DNA from: Fibrobacter succinogenes
GTDB taxonomy: Bacteria > Fibrobacterota > Fibrobacteria > Fibrobacterales > Fibrobacteraceae
Reading direction: 5' to 3'
DNA: 64,000 nt
Assembly (NCBI GenBank): GCA_902756345.1
Contig: CACVQR010000005.1
Coordinates: 111,083-175,082, forward strand
In this document: piece by piece, positions 1 to 8,792 of the stretch
How the letters are laid out: every line of letters begins with the position of its first letter
Numbering within the stretch: position 1 is the first letter of the stretch
Notes under the pieces: generated by a model
Databases searched by the model: none
The model's input: only the letters and a program-made list of their open reading frames with translations
Told to the model about the DNA's origin: nothing
Translations under genes and position numbers: made by a program

Positions 1-2
1 AT

Positions 3-50
3 TATTCTGACGAAGCTAACGAAATTTCCGAAGCCGTCCTCGGTTTTTGA
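3..50 (+). CDS. Possible C-terminal tail of an upstream gene
   Basis: Frame 3 is open from the window edge and ends YSDEANEISEAVLGF followed by TGA at 48-50. The composition looks like a real protein end, but only 15 codons are visible. Frame 1 is also open to about 186 but runs through the hairpin repeat, so it is less likely coding. If real, the gene is convergent with the radical SAM gene that follows. No function can be given. Confidence 0.3.
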   Translation, partial: YSDEANEISEAVLGF

Positions 51-80
51 TTCCCTCGTTGACAATCTTGACGCTCTCTT

Positions 81-165
81 TGTCATCCCGGCGAATGCCG
101 GGCGGACAGCACTTAGAGCTTTGCTCTTTAGTGCGCATGGCCACCAAGGTGGGATCTCCTTTTAC
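81..165. repeat. Cluster of three short hairpins, dispersed-repeat type
   Basis: Three consecutive hairpins lie between the upstream gene tail and the radical SAM gene: CCCGGC-gaat-GCCGGG (87-102), a GCACT/AGTGC arm pair around AGAGC/GCTCT (109-134), and CCACC-aa-GGTGG (about 141-152). The start GTCATCCCGGCGAATGCCGG is the intergenic repeat type seen again near 10600, 14441 and, as looser variants, 29446 and 63635. It could also work as a transcription end between convergent genes, though it has no strong T run. Confidence 0.5.
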
Positions 166-189
166 GGCTTTCCAGAGAACTTGTAATTC

Positions 190-1272
190 TTATTGAAAAA
201 TTAATTTGTCGGTGATTTCGGCGAGCATGCGTTCATGCGTGCAGACTTCGGGTGATACTCCCTCGATAGAGCCCGTGCTGTAAAAGCTCGTGCAGGCACA
301 TTCATGAGCGCAGCAACGGTAGCGAATGTCGCAACCCTCGCATTCTTTTTTGTCGTTGTCCAGGAACTGTCTAATTTGTTCGCAAGCGTCTTCGTTAAAT
401 CCGGTGAAGACGTTGCCTTGTAAGTAAGGCGGATTATTGTTTGAGGTAATGAACCTGGTGCAAGGGAACATGTTGCCATTGGTCGCAACGCCAATAGCTC
501 CGTTGTATACATGGCAAGAGTATTGCCTGTACCGTAAATTCGCAAGGTATAATTTTATTTTGTCCTGAATTGTGCCCAAGAACATCTTGTCGCCTTTATC
601 GCGACATTTCTTCCAGTACAAAGCCATCTTCTGGTATTGTAGGGCAAGTCTGTCAAAATCTTCGCCGCTCCATTTGCCGTCAAAATCGACGCTCGTGGTA
701 AGGCTTTTGAATCCCTGTTCGTGCAACCACTTGACGCTTTCGGCAAGGGTTTCTATGTGGGCGCGTGTTACCGTACTTAAGGCGATTGCGCCTAACTTTA
801 CGAATCGCGGAATGTTCTTTTCGATTTCCTTGAAACTTCCGCAGCCGTTTACGGTACGGCGAGCAATGTCGTGGTGGTGTTCCGGACCGTCAAGCGAAAG
901 GTAAATGCGGAAATGCTCCCGCTCACAAAAGTCAAAAAAAGAATCGTCAAAGAGCGTGCCGTTGGTGTTGACGGCAAAATTGAGCTTGAAGTTGCTGGGC
1001 GCTTCGCCTTTGTCCATGGCCTCGGCAAGGAATGCCTTGGCTATGTTCACGCCCTTGAAAATGCTGTCCTTGCGCAACAATGGCTCGCCACCGAAAAAGG
1101 TGATGTTCAGATAAGTCTGCTTAAAAAACAGGCTACGCTCTAGCCCCACGCGAATCGCCTGCTCAAGCGTTTTGTCGTCCATCACGTTGTGGCGTGCGGA
1201 TTGCGAGTCTTTGTAATAACAATAGGAACAGCGCAAGTTGCACTGTTCCGTAAGGCATAGAACTAAGTTCAT
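190..1272 (-). CDS. Radical SAM/SPASM peptide or protein maturase
   Basis: A 360-residue iron-sulfur enzyme. The N-terminus has the radical SAM motif C-x3-C-x2-C (CNLRCSYC, Cys 11, 15, 18), followed by FFGGEP, and the TNG and SLDGP segments of the TIM-barrel core. The C-terminus has a cysteine-rich SPASM region (SCHVYNG, MFPCTRF, CEGCDIRYRCC, ECACTSF, PEVC) that would hold auxiliary clusters. SPASM proteins of this layout modify ribosomally made peptides or act as anaerobic sulfatase maturases; no sulfatase is nearby. The start chosen here overlaps the stop of the upstream lipoprotein by ATGA, a sign of translational coupling; an in-frame start 51 bp further upstream would lie deep inside that gene. 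The substrate is inferred, from context only, to be the lipoprotein next door. Confidence 0.85.
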   Translation of the reverse strand: MNLVLCLTEQCNLRCSYCYYKDSQSARHNVMDDKTLEQAIRVGLERSLFFKQTYLNITFFGGEPLLRKDSIFKGVNIAKAFLAEAMDKGEAPSNFKLNFAVNTNGTLFDDSFFDFCEREHFRIYLSLDGPEHHHDIARRTVNGCGSFKEIEKNIPRFVKLGAIALSTVTRAHIETLAESVKWLHEQGFKSLTTSVDFDGKWSGEDFDRLALQYQKMALYWKKCRDKGDKMFLGTIQDKIKLYLANLRYRQYSCHVYNGAIGVATNGNMFPCTRFITSNNNPPYLQGNVFTGFNEDACEQIRQFLDNDKKECEGCDIRYRCCAHECACTSFYSTGSIEGVSPEVCTHERMLAEITDKLIFQ

Positions 1273-1892
1273 CCGGCGATGTCGCTTCGTTCGTAAGTGG
1301 ATACCATGCTTGCGGCCATGCAACCGTCCTCGTTGTTACACATGTGAACCTGAATGCACCACGGGTCGTTTTCGGGGCATGCTTGGAGTGTGTTGACGGA
1401 TGAACTGGAGGGCTGTTCCGCTTCGCTTGATGAACTTTCTTCTTCAACAATGATGGGATCGCCTGCGAGCGGTACCGGTTCTTCAGCGGAGCTGCTTTGT
1501 GCTTCCTCTTCTGAAGAAGAACTGGAGTTCGGACCGTAAATGTCTTCGTCGGTGGGTGCGGCGATGGTACCCGCTTCAGGGGGTGGATACGGTTCTTCAA
1601 ACGATGAACTGCTCAAAGGTTCTGCTGCAGACGACAGCGCTTCAACGGCCGAACTGCTAAGAGCCTCGTGGCTCAGAGGAATATCGACAACGCTTGAACT
1701 GCTCGGAGTTTCGTTTTCGGGAGCTCCTGTTTCAGGATTCTCGAGAACGGGCTGATCAGGGGCCGCTGCGGTGCCACTTTCTTCGCAAGCGGTCAATGCA
1801 ACGGCCGCAATACCAAGCGATGCTGCAATGGCGCTTTTGGCGGCAATGCTTAGCTTCGCGCTGTTTTTGACGATTTTCTTCTCGATTTTCAT
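1269..1892 (-). CDS. Serine-linker lipoprotein with a 4-Cys C-terminus, probable maturase substrate
   Basis: A 207-residue protein with a lipoprotein signal (lipobox LTAC, lipid Cys 36), then about 130 residues of low-complexity linker rich in SSSS, Glu, Pro and Ala, then a compact C-terminal segment with cysteines at about 172, 179, 185 and 191 and ending ERSDIAG. It has an excellent ribosome site (AGGAGG) and overlaps the radical SAM/SPASM gene by 4 bp. The arrangement suggests a surface-anchored carrier whose Cys-rich tail is crosslinked by the enzyme. TIGRFAMs-type families called rSAM/lipoprotein and FibroRumin exist for similar pairs in related bacteria; whether this pair belongs to either cannot be decided by eye. 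The tail could instead simply form disulfides. Confidence 0.8.
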   Translation of the reverse strand: MKIEKKIVKNSAKLSIAAKSAIAASLGIAAVALTACEESGTAAAPDQPVLENPETGAPENETPSSSSVVDIPLSHEALSSSAVEALSSAAEPLSSSSFEEPYPPPEAGTIAAPTDEDIYGPNSSSSSEEEAQSSSAEEPVPLAGDPIIVEEESSSSEAEQPSSSSVNTLQACPENDPWCIQVHMCNNEDGCMAASMVSTYERSDIAG

Positions 1893-1986
1893 GGCAGAAC
1901 TCCTCCTTTCTGGTTAAAATATATATAAACTGGCTCCCGATTTCTACAAGAAAATCCAATCTGCAAAAACCTGTGACCAGATACAA

Positions 1987-2013
1987 GAAAAAACGCCTGG
2001 CATTAACCAGGCG
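1987..2013 (-). terminator. Rho-independent terminator of ilvBN
   Basis: On the minus strand CGCCTGG-ttaatg-CCAGGCG is followed directly by TTTTTTC. It lies about 80 nt past the ilvN stop, so the heptamer array between them falls in the 3' untranslated part of the message. Confidence 0.8.
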
Positions 2014-2018
2014 CATCT

Positions 2019-2074
2019 GTCTACAGAAAACAGACTGCAGTCTACTGTTTACTGACAACTGTCTACTGTCTACT
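2019..2074. repeat. Heptamer array, 8 units, GTCTACT family
   Basis: Eight 7-bp units in exact register, for example GTCTACA, GTCTACT, GTTTACT, GACAACT, GTCTACT. The unit is the complement of AGTAGAC used at 29403 and 56717. A perfect 8-bp hairpin GCGAACGC-ttc-GCGTTCGC follows (2075-2093), ending at the ilvN stop codon. Confidence 0.8.
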
Positions 2075-2092
2075 GCGAACGCTTCGCGTTCG

Positions 2093-2590
2093 CTACGTCT
2101 GCTCTTCGCCGCGGAGCATGATGACCTTACCCGTGCGAATATATTCGACGATTTCGAACTTCTGCAACAGGCTCTTGAGCGTGTCGACCTTCTGGCTGTT
2201 TCCGGTGATCTGGATAATCATCGAAGTCGCGGTCATGTCCACGGTATTGGCGTGGAAGTGGTCGCAAAGCTGCAGAATTTCGGTACGCTGGTCCGGAGTG
2301 CAACGCACCTTGATGAGTGCGAGTTCCTTTTCCACGGCGTCGGTATCGGTATGGTCCTTGGCCTGCACCACGTCCACGAGCTTTTCGAGCTGCTTGATAA
2401 TCTGCATCAAGATCTCGGGATTGCCGTGAGCGATGATGTTCATGCGGCTAAAGTTCGGGTCGAGCGTGGGGGAGACCACCAGGGAGTCGATGTTGTAACC
2501 ACGGCGGGAGAACACGAGGGCAATGCGCACGAGCACGCCCGGGCGGTTTGCAACTAACAAACTAATAGAATGTGCTTTATCCTTTAACAT
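2093..2590 (-). CDS. ilvN: Acetolactate synthase small (regulatory) subunit
   Basis: A 165-residue protein with an N-terminal ACT domain (SISLLVANRPGVLVRIALVF, then RRGYNIDSL) and the second regulatory domain typical of IlvN/IlvH. It binds the catalytic subunit and gives valine feedback control of the first common step of branched-chain amino acid synthesis. It follows ilvB by 11 bp on the same strand. The usual length and motifs make the call firm. Confidence 0.95.
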   Translation of the reverse strand: MLKDKAHSISLLVANRPGVLVRIALVFSRRGYNIDSLVVSPTLDPNFSRMNIIAHGNPEILMQIIKQLEKLVDVVQAKDHTDTDAVEKELALIKVRCTPDQRTEILQLCDHFHANTVDMTATSMIIQITGNSQKVDTLKSLLQKFEIVEYIRTGKVIMLRGEEQT

Positions 2591-2601
2591 GGCTTATCTC
2601 C

Positions 2602-4320
2602 TTAGGTCGATCCCGTGGGCTTTTCAAGTTGAGTCTTCGGCTGTTCGGTAATCATGCTCGTAATCGGAGCACCGGCCGGAATCATCGGGAACACGTTGTC
2701 TTCCTTTTCGCATTCGCAGTGAATGAGCACCGGGCCTTCGTTGTATTCCAGAGCCTTCTGGATTACGCGTTCGGCGTCGGCGCTACGCTTGATGCGCAGT
2801 CCCAGAATACCGTAAGCTTCGGCGAGCTTCACGAAGTCGGGGTTGCCCTTCATGTCCACGCAGCTGTAACGCTTGTCGTAGAACATGTCCTGCCACTGGC
2901 GCACCATGCCCAGGTACTTGTTGTCCATCACGAAAATCTTGATGGGGAGCTTGTGGATGGCGGCCGTTGCAAGTTCTGCTTCGGTCATCTGGAAACCTCC
3001 GTCACCGCAGAAGGTAATCACCGGCCAACCGGTGGTGTTGCCGAAAGCGGCGCCAATGCAAGACGGAAGGCCAAAGCCCATGGTTCCTGCGCCGCCACTG
3101 GAGTGGAGCTGGCGCGGATAGTTGGTGTGGAAGAACTGTGCTACCCACATCTGATGCTGACCCACGTCGGTCGTGACAATGGCCTTGCCCTGCGTGAGGT
3201 CGCTAACTGTCTGAACAATGTGCTGCATGCGGAGACCGCCCTGCTTCGGGTAGGTCAGCGGGAAACGCTTCTTCCAGGACTGGCAAGTCTTCACCCATTC
3301 GGCGGTGTCGAGCTTACCCACGAGCGGGAGGAGCTGTTCCAAAACGAGCTTTGCGTCGCCGCACATAAACACATCCGGCTGCAACACCTTGCCTTCTTCG
3401 GCCGGGTCGATGTCAATGTGCATCTTGATAGCATCCTTACAGAACACGTCAAGCTTTCCGGTAATGCGGTCGTCCCAGCGGCTACCGATCGAAAGAATCA
3501 AGTCGCAATCGAGAACGGCCTTGTTGGCGTACACGGTGCCGTGCATGCCGAGCATGCCCAAAGAAAGTTCATGGTCGGTCGGGAAGGTGCCGAGGCCGAG
3601 CAAAGTGCAGCACACGGGGGCGTTCAACTTTTCGGCGAGTTCCTTCACCTGGCGGCTAGCGCCCGAAATCATGGCGCCGTGGCCCACGAGCAAGAGCGGC
3701 TTCTTGGATTTTTTCAGGTATTCGGCGGCACGCTCAACACTTTCAGTAGAAGCGTAGCTCGGAATCTTGTAACCCGGAAGGTCCATCTTGTCGGTGAACG
3801 GAGCGGTGCAGGGGCCCGCGGTCACGTCCTTCGGCAAATCGATCAGCACGGGGCCCGGACGGCCGCTGCGTGCAATGTGGAAGGCTTCCTTCATCACGCG
3901 CGGAAGGTCGTTGGAATCCTTCACCAAGTAAGAATGCTTCACGGCTGCAAAAGTCATACCGCTTGTATCGCATTCCTGGAAGGCGTCCTTACCCAGGTTC
4001 GGGGTAGTCGTCTGGGCGGCAAGAACCACGATCGGGCTAGAATCCATAAGGGCGGTGTAGATACCGGTAAAGGTGTTGGTGGCGCCCGGACCGCTGGTGA
4101 CGAGAGCGACGCCGACCTTGCCGGTCTGACGAGCGTAACCGTCGGCCATGTGGGTAGCGCCCTGTTCGTGGCGGGTCAACACGACTTTAATATTGGAATC
4201 CAGAATGGCGTCGAACATCGGGATGGCCGATCCACCGGGATAACCGAAAATGGTATCAATTCCTTCGCGCTTGAGGCATTCAATAATCACCTCTGCGCCA
4301 CTTAATGGAGAATTTGCCAT
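2602..4320 (-). CDS. ilvB: Acetolactate synthase large (catalytic) subunit
   Basis: A 572-residue ThDP enzyme that joins two pyruvates to acetolactate, or pyruvate and 2-oxobutyrate to acetohydroxybutyrate. Visible are the N-terminal IFGYPGGSAIPMFDAI region, the ThDP-activating Glu in RHEQGATHMADGYAR, the SGPGATNTF loop, and the C-terminal ThDP/Mg segment GDGGFQMTEAELATA. The start MANSPLSG is preferred because AGGAA lies just upstream; an in-frame start 75 bp earlier would sit in the promoter. It leads the ilvBN operon. Confidence 0.95.
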   Translation of the reverse strand: MANSPLSGAEVIIECLKREGIDTIFGYPGGSAIPMFDAILDSNIKVVLTRHEQGATHMADGYARQTGKVGVALVTSGPGATNTFTGIYTALMDSSPIVVLAAQTTTPNLGKDAFQECDTSGMTFAAVKHSYLVKDSNDLPRVMKEAFHIARSGRPGPVLIDLPKDVTAGPCTAPFTDKMDLPGYKIPSYASTESVERAAEYLKKSKKPLLLVGHGAMISGASRQVKELAEKLNAPVCCTLLGLGTFPTDHELSLGMLGMHGTVYANKAVLDCDLILSIGSRWDDRITGKLDVFCKDAIKMHIDIDPAEEGKVLQPDVFMCGDAKLVLEQLLPLVGKLDTAEWVKTCQSWKKRFPLTYPKQGGLRMQHIVQTVSDLTQGKAIVTTDVGQHQMWVAQFFHTNYPRQLHSSGGAGTMGFGLPSCIGAAFGNTTGWPVITFCGDGGFQMTEAELATAAIHKLPIKIFVMDNKYLGMVRQWQDMFYDKRYSCVDMKGNPDFVKLAEAYGILGLRIKRSADAERVIQKALEYNEGPVLIHCECEKEDNVFPMIPAGAPITSMITEQPKTQLEKPTGST

Positions 4321-4366
4321 ATAATTTCCTGTACTTAACGGGTTGTTGTTCAAAAAATATGGCTGA

Positions 4367-4395
4367 AATATAGAACGAATGCCCTGTAGTGGCAA
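4367..4395 (-). promoter_or_regulatory. Sigma70-type promoter for ilvBN
   Basis: On the minus strand TTGCCA, a 17-bp spacer and TATATT lie about 50 bp before the ilvB start. The rest of the 350-bp gap upstream (about 4396-4605) is AT-rich with homopolymer runs; no leader peptide with runs of Ile, Leu or Val codons and no attenuator hairpin was seen. Confidence 0.55.
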
Positions 4396-4605
4396 GATAT
4401 TTACTTTGAAATATCTGAAAATTTTAAAGTTTTTTTGAAAAGTTGTGCTTTTTTATACCTTGTACTCTAAAAAGTTTGCTGTTTTTTACTCTATTTTTGA
4501 AAAAGTCTTTGTTTTGAGCTTTTGAAATTGGTGTGTTTTGTGCTTAAATTTGCTAAAAATTAAATTTTGAATAAAGTAAATCGTGTACTTTTGAAGTGAA
4601 GCTTA

Positions 4606-4638
4606 AGTAAAAAGACCCTTTCGGAAGCCGAAAGAGTC
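4606..4638 (-). terminator. Rho-independent terminator of the RidA gene
   Basis: The minus strand reads GACTCTTTCGG-CTT-CCGAAAGGGTC followed by TTTTTAC. One G-U or mismatch pair lies in the stem. It lies about 35 nt after the stop codon of the RidA-family gene. Confidence 0.75.
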
Positions 4639-4673
4639 TCGGAAAGGACGTTTTTTATGAAAAATGGACTTTT

Positions 4674-5180
4674 TTAGCCTTCAATCCAGCCGTAACGTCC
4701 GTTGAACTTGGCTTCGGCCTTCAAAACCTGGAAAGTGCAGCTGATTTCGACTGCGACATTCTTGGGCAGGTTCGAAACGCCCACTGCCGTGCGGGCATGC
4801 TTTCCGTTTTCGCCGAAAATTTTCACGGCAAGTTCGCTGGCTCCGTTCAGTACGGCCGGCTGTTCATGGAATCCGGCGGCAGACTGCACAAAACCTTGCA
4901 TTTGCACGAGTCGAAGAGTTTCGTCTTCTTCAAGCAGCGTAAGTGCGGCGGCAACGTTGTTCATAAGGCAAATTGCAGCGCCTTCGGCAGCCTTTTCAAC
5001 AGAAACTTCTGTCGGAACGGAGCCGCAGAAAGCCGAAAAGTCTCCGTTAATCGAGGGCAGTTGGCCTGAAACGTAAATTGTGTCTCCATTACGAGTGGCT
5101 GGTACGTAGGCTGCGAGTGGTGCGGGGCATTTGGGGAGCGTCAGTCCTAATTCCTGAACTTTTTTAACAATCTGATCCAT
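4674..5180 (-). CDS. RidA/YjgF-family enamine/imine deaminase-like protein
   Basis: A 168-residue protein of the RidA superfamily, in the longer subgroup with an N-terminal extension (about 150 residues or more). The signature is in the C-terminal half: HARTAVGVSNLP contains the conserved Arg that holds the substrate carboxylate, and VAVEISCTF ends the barrel. RidA proteins hydrolyse reactive 2-aminoacrylate and related enamines formed by PLP enzymes such as threonine dehydratase. Its position beside ilvBN fits that role, since branched-chain synthesis is a known target of 2-aminoacrylate damage, but it is followed by its own terminator and is not in the ilv operon. Confidence 0.85.
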   Translation of the reverse strand: MDQIVKKVQELGLTLPKCPAPLAAYVPATRNGDTIYVSGQLPSINGDFSAFCGSVPTEVSVEKAAEGAAICLMNNVAAALTLLEEDETLRLVQMQGFVQSAAGFHEQPAVLNGASELAVKIFGENGKHARTAVGVSNLPKNVAVEISCTFQVLKAEAKFNGRYGWIEG

Positions 5181-5220
5181 TTTATTTTTCTCCAGTGAAC
5201 TTTAATATACAATTTTATCT

Positions 5221-5262
5221 AAAAAAAGAACAGCAATTTGTATGGGGTTTACAAATTGCTGT
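5221..5262 (-). terminator. Rho-independent terminator upstream of ridA
   Basis: A perfect 12-bp inverted repeat ACAGCAATTTGT/ACAAATTGCTGT with a 9-nt loop is followed on the minus strand by TTCTTTTTTT. It lies just after the stop of the large acyltransferase gene at 5285. Confidence 0.85.
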
Positions 5263-5284
5263 GTAATAGTCGTTTTAAATGGGG

Positions 5285-8200
5285 TTAGGCTTTGTTTTCA
5301 ACAAGCTCCAAGGCCAGTTTCTTCATTCCGTTGAAGTCCCATTTGCCAGACCCCAGCTTCGGAATGTTGTCTACCACAAATACGGCACCAGGTTGCATGA
5401 GTGGCGGAATGCCCGACTTGCGGAGTGCGCGTGAAATTTCTTCTGCGTTGCCATCCTTGACCAAGAGCACGATTTTTTCACCCTTTGCGGAGTCGGGAAC
5501 AGCGGTTACGGCGAATTCGTGTTCTCCCATAATGCCCGATTCGGCAATACGGAGTTCCACGGCGGTCAAAGATATCATTTCGCCGCCGAGCTTTGCAAAG
5601 CGGCTGTAACGACCGAGAATCTGTACGAATCCGTCCGGAGTGAGCTTGCACTTGTCGCCGGTTTTGTACCAACGTCGACCTTCGATATTGATGACCACGG
5701 AGTCAGTCTTTTCTTTGTCCTTCAGGTAGCCCTTCATCACCTGGGGACCGGTCACGACCAGCATGCCTTCTTCGCCGTTGGGCAGGAATTCGTTGGTTTC
5801 CGGGTCGATGATGGCGCAGACGGAACCCGGTACGGACATGCCGATGCTTGAATTGTCGCTGCACTTTTCCATGGTCAGGAAGTCGTCCAACAATACGTTC
5901 GGGGCGTTGAGCGTTGCAAGCGGTGTAAGCTCGGTGCAACCGTAGCCTTCGTAAACATCCTTGCCGAACTTGAGCTTGAATGTTTCGCGCATTTCGGGGC
6001 GCAGCTTTTCGGCACCGGCAATGATGTAACGCAACGAATCCAAACACATCGGGTGGACCCAGCGGTTAATGGCAATGGCGCGCAGGAAAGTCGGAGTCCC
6101 CATCATAATGGTGGTCTTGTACTGGGCGCACACGCGGGCGAGCGTTTTGATGTCGGTCGGGTCGGGGCAGAGCACCATGGGCACTCCATCTAAAAGCGGC
6201 ATCATATATGTCATGGTAAAACCGAACGAATGGAACAGCGGAAGTAACGATGTCATCACGTCGGTACGGCGGAGCTTGATAATGTGGTCTCCCTGCTGGG
6301 CGTTCGAGATCACGTTCTTGTGGGTGAGTTCAACACCCTTCGGTGTACCTTCGGAACCCGAACTGAACAGGATGACTGCATCGTCGTTCAGGTTGGCCGA
6401 GGTAAACCATAGATGGCGTAAAACCGCTGCCGGACAGAAATGGATGATAAATGTCGAAACTAGGCGACAGAAGGTCGATATTTTGGCTTCTTCTTCGTCC
6501 AGGTAAATCATCTGGCATTTGCCGGCGATTTGTCCGAAGGCGACATTCTTTCCACAGAGCTTGTCGAAGAAGGCGTGGGTAGTAACCACTGTAGAAATGT
6601 CTGCCTTTTCGATGCAGCCAAGAATCGTATCGACCGGAGCGGAATAGTTCAGGTTCACCGTCGTCTTGCCGGTGCCGAGAATCGACATAATGCCAAGAGC
6701 TGCATCGCGGCTAGTCGAAAGCATAAAGCCCACATTGCGGTCACCCTTCGCGACAGACTTGATGACTTTGCCGAAGTGGTGGCACAATCGAATCATGTCG
6801 TAGCCGTTGACATGGTTGCCGGCGGGGTCAATCAGCATCACGCGGGAACGGCGCTTGCGCATAGCCTTGAACCAAAGCGGGACTATCGATGCGGAATGGT
6901 CCATGGCGGCATTCCAAATATCGGTGTCCAGAAGTTCCAGGTCGTGGCGGATTTCTTTTTCGGTTGCGTTCGTAGGAAGCGGCTTCGAAAAACCGACGCT
7001 AATAATGCGGTTGAATGACTGTGGACGGTTTACGCATTCGCTGGCGTGGCTGTAACGGCTGCCCCAAAGACCTTGAATATAGAACGGGACAATCGGGGTG
7101 TCTGTACCTTCGATGGCCTTGGAATAATCGAGCGAGAAGGTTGATACGAACGGGGTCTTCGAAACTTCGCCTTCAGGGAAAATCACGACCGCTTCGCCAT
7201 TCAAGAGAGCCTTGTGGATTTCTTCCATAGCGGGGCCTGGATCGCGGCGGTTAATGCTAATTAGGAAGTTCCCGTGGAAGAACCAACGCTGGTACCAGTC
7301 GGCGAATGTGTTGCGGTTGCTTGCAATGCGGAGAGGTCTCGGCGAAGCAATCTGGAGCACCGCCCAGTCGATAAAGCTGAAATGCGGACCCACCAAGAGA
7401 ACCGGACCGGATTCGGGAATGTTCTGCACACCCATGACCTTGACGCGGTAACGGAATACAAAGGCGAATGCAAAGCGGAGTGTTGCTCGCAAAAGGGCCA
7501 TCGGGTTGTTCTTGAGGGTTGCAATAAAGCAAAGTGCAAGGATTACCGCTAAAATCATAAAGCAGTAATCGAGCGTAATCGGCGTAAAGATGAGGAGCAA
7601 TGTTTGGCCGCCCATAATCAGCACGAGTGCAGCCATCTGAATGCAGTTTGCCACTGCGTGAATGCGGCCTGCTGTATCGGGGCGGGTGTAGCTTTGAATG
7701 ACCGTACGCAAAATCACGAAGGCGCAGCCGGCGCTCCAGCCGATAATGCCGTAAAGGATCGCCTGCAACCAGGCGTTATGTACGAACGGGAGTGCAAACA
7801 TGGTAATAGCGGAGGCTACTGCTGCAAACGGGATCAGGCCTGTTTCGACAAAGCCCTTGGAAGCCCAACTGGCAGAGAATGCTCCAACCACATAGCCGGC
7901 GGTCACGATGAACATGGAAATCGGAATCACGGCTGTGTTCAGCATGTTCGCCAAGTCTTGAATCAAAATCAAGAAAATCTGCGTCACGCCCCAAAAGGCG
8001 GCAAGACCAAGAATCGAAAGACGTACAATCGGGTGGCTCCAGGTGGCCGAGAAATTTCGCATGGGGGAACGCATCTTGAGGTTGTCGTGCGTCTCGCCGA
8101 CCTTGATGCAAAAGCCTGCAATCGTTGTCACGACACTTAAGCCGAGATAAATCCAAAGCGTAAGGTCGATACTGATGGGCGAATCAGGCCTGCCAGAAAG

Positions 8201-8677
8201 TCCCATGGCGAAGAAAGCCGCTGCAGCAGTACCGAGAACAGAAAGCGCCATATACCAGGAGTTAATTTTAACGAGGTCTTCGCTTTCGACCATTTCCTTC
8301 ATGATTCCAAGTTTGGCCGGGCTTAGTACCGCAAGGAATATTCCGTACAGCCCGAGGAGTCCGTAGGCGACCCATTCTGCGCCCGCCACGTAACAGACTA
8401 CGACGGCAATCACGGAGGCAAGCATTCCCACCGAGGACCATGCCATGACGCGACCCTTGTGGAATCGGCCTGCAAAATAGCTGGCTGCCGGGAGCATAAA
8501 GATGCTCGGTGCAAAAATGGCAAATTGTAAAAGCATGCTGCGCCACCAGAAGGCGGACCCCTCGAACGAGATGGACAGCCATCTCTGGAAATGGACGAAC
8601 AGGCCCATTTGCACAAAAATGCTACAGAAAACAAAAATTAGGTACGCAATGGAACTCTGGTACTTGGTCAGTTTCAT
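5285..8677 (-). CDS. Three-domain MFS-acyltransferase-acyl-ACP/CoA ligase, Aas/LplT-like
   Basis: A 1130-residue inner-membrane fusion. Residues about 1-400 form an MFS transporter of the LplT lysophospholipid-flippase type with about 12 hydrophobic segments. Residues about 410-600 are a PlsC acyltransferase with the HX4D motif (PHFSFID) and FPEGEV. Residues about 620-1130 are an AMP-binding acyl ligase with SSGSEGTPKGVELTH, YEGYGCTEL and WYKTGDKCKL. By analogy with LplT and Aas of enterobacteria it would flip lysophospholipids inward and reacylate them using fatty acids it activates itself. The SD GAGGA sits 3 nt before the ATG. A paralogue lies at 42959. A heptamer array fills the space upstream. 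Confidence 0.85.
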   Translation of the reverse strand: MKLTKYQSSIAYLIFVFCSIFVQMGLFVHFQRWLSISFEGSAFWWRSMLLQFAIFAPSIFMLPAASYFAGRFHKGRVMAWSSVGMLASVIAVVVCYVAGAEWVAYGLLGLYGIFLAVLSPAKLGIMKEMVESEDLVKINSWYMALSVLGTAAAAFFAMGLSGRPDSPISIDLTLWIYLGLSVVTTIAGFCIKVGETHDNLKMRSPMRNFSATWSHPIVRLSILGLAAFWGVTQIFLILIQDLANMLNTAVIPISMFIVTAGYVVGAFSASWASKGFVETGLIPFAAVASAITMFALPFVHNAWLQAILYGIIGWSAGCAFVILRTVIQSYTRPDTAGRIHAVANCIQMAALVLIMGGQTLLLIFTPITLDYCFMILAVILALCFIATLKNNPMALLRATLRFAFAFVFRYRVKVMGVQNIPESGPVLLVGPHFSFIDWAVLQIASPRPLRIASNRNTFADWYQRWFFHGNFLISINRRDPGPAMEEIHKALLNGEAVVIFPEGEVSKTPFVSTFSLDYSKAIEGTDTPIVPFYIQGLWGSRYSHASECVNRPQSFNRIISVGFSKPLPTNATEKEIRHDLELLDTDIWNAAMDHSASIVPLWFKAMRKRRSRVMLIDPAGNHVNGYDMIRLCHHFGKVIKSVAKGDRNVGFMLSTSRDAALGIMSILGTGKTTVNLNYSAPVDTILGCIEKADISTVVTTHAFFDKLCGKNVAFGQIAGKCQMIYLDEEEAKISTFCRLVSTFIIHFCPAAVLRHLWFTSANLNDDAVILFSSGSEGTPKGVELTHKNVISNAQQGDHIIKLRRTDVMTSLLPLFHSFGFTMTYMMPLLDGVPMVLCPDPTDIKTLARVCAQYKTTIMMGTPTFLRAIAINRWVHPMCLDSLRYIIAGAEKLRPEMRETFKLKFGKDVYEGYGCTELTPLATLNAPNVLLDDFLTMEKCSDNSSIGMSVPGSVCAIIDPETNEFLPNGEEGMLVVTGPQVMKGYLKDKEKTDSVVINIEGRRWYKTGDKCKLTPDGFVQILGRYSRFAKLGGEMISLTAVELRIAESGIMGEHEFAVTAVPDSAKGEKIVLLVKDGNAEEISRALRKSGIPPLMQPGAVFVVDNIPKLGSGKWDFNGMKKLALELVENKA

Positions 8678-8687
8678 AAATCCTCAG

Positions 8688-8791
8688 TTAGAACTTAGAT
8701 CTTAGAACTTAGAGCTTTGAAGCTAGAATTTAGGGCTTAGATCTTAGAATATTCTCTAAGTTCTACAAGCGAAGCGTCTAAGTTCTACCAA
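8688..8791. repeat. Heptamer array, TTAGAAC family, with complementary second half
   Basis: Nine 7-bp units in register (8688-8750), such as TTAGAAC, TTAGATC, TTAGAGC and TTAGGGC. They are followed by units of the opposite sense (CTAAGTT, CTACAAG, CTAAGTT, CTACCAA; 8756-8791). The halves can pair through TAGAACTTAG/CTAAGTTCTA. The array fills the gap between the symporter small subunit stop and the acyltransferase start. Confidence 0.85.
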
Positions 8792-8792
8792 C

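Noticed and set aside
1273..1323. Upstream start for the radical SAM gene
   Set aside because: It would extend 51 bp into the lipoprotein gene; the ATGA overlap start directly precedes the conserved NLVLCLTEQCNLRCSYC region.
2572..4305. 577-codon frame opposite ilvB
   Set aside because: The ilvB strand has every expected ThDP-enzyme motif; the other strand has none.
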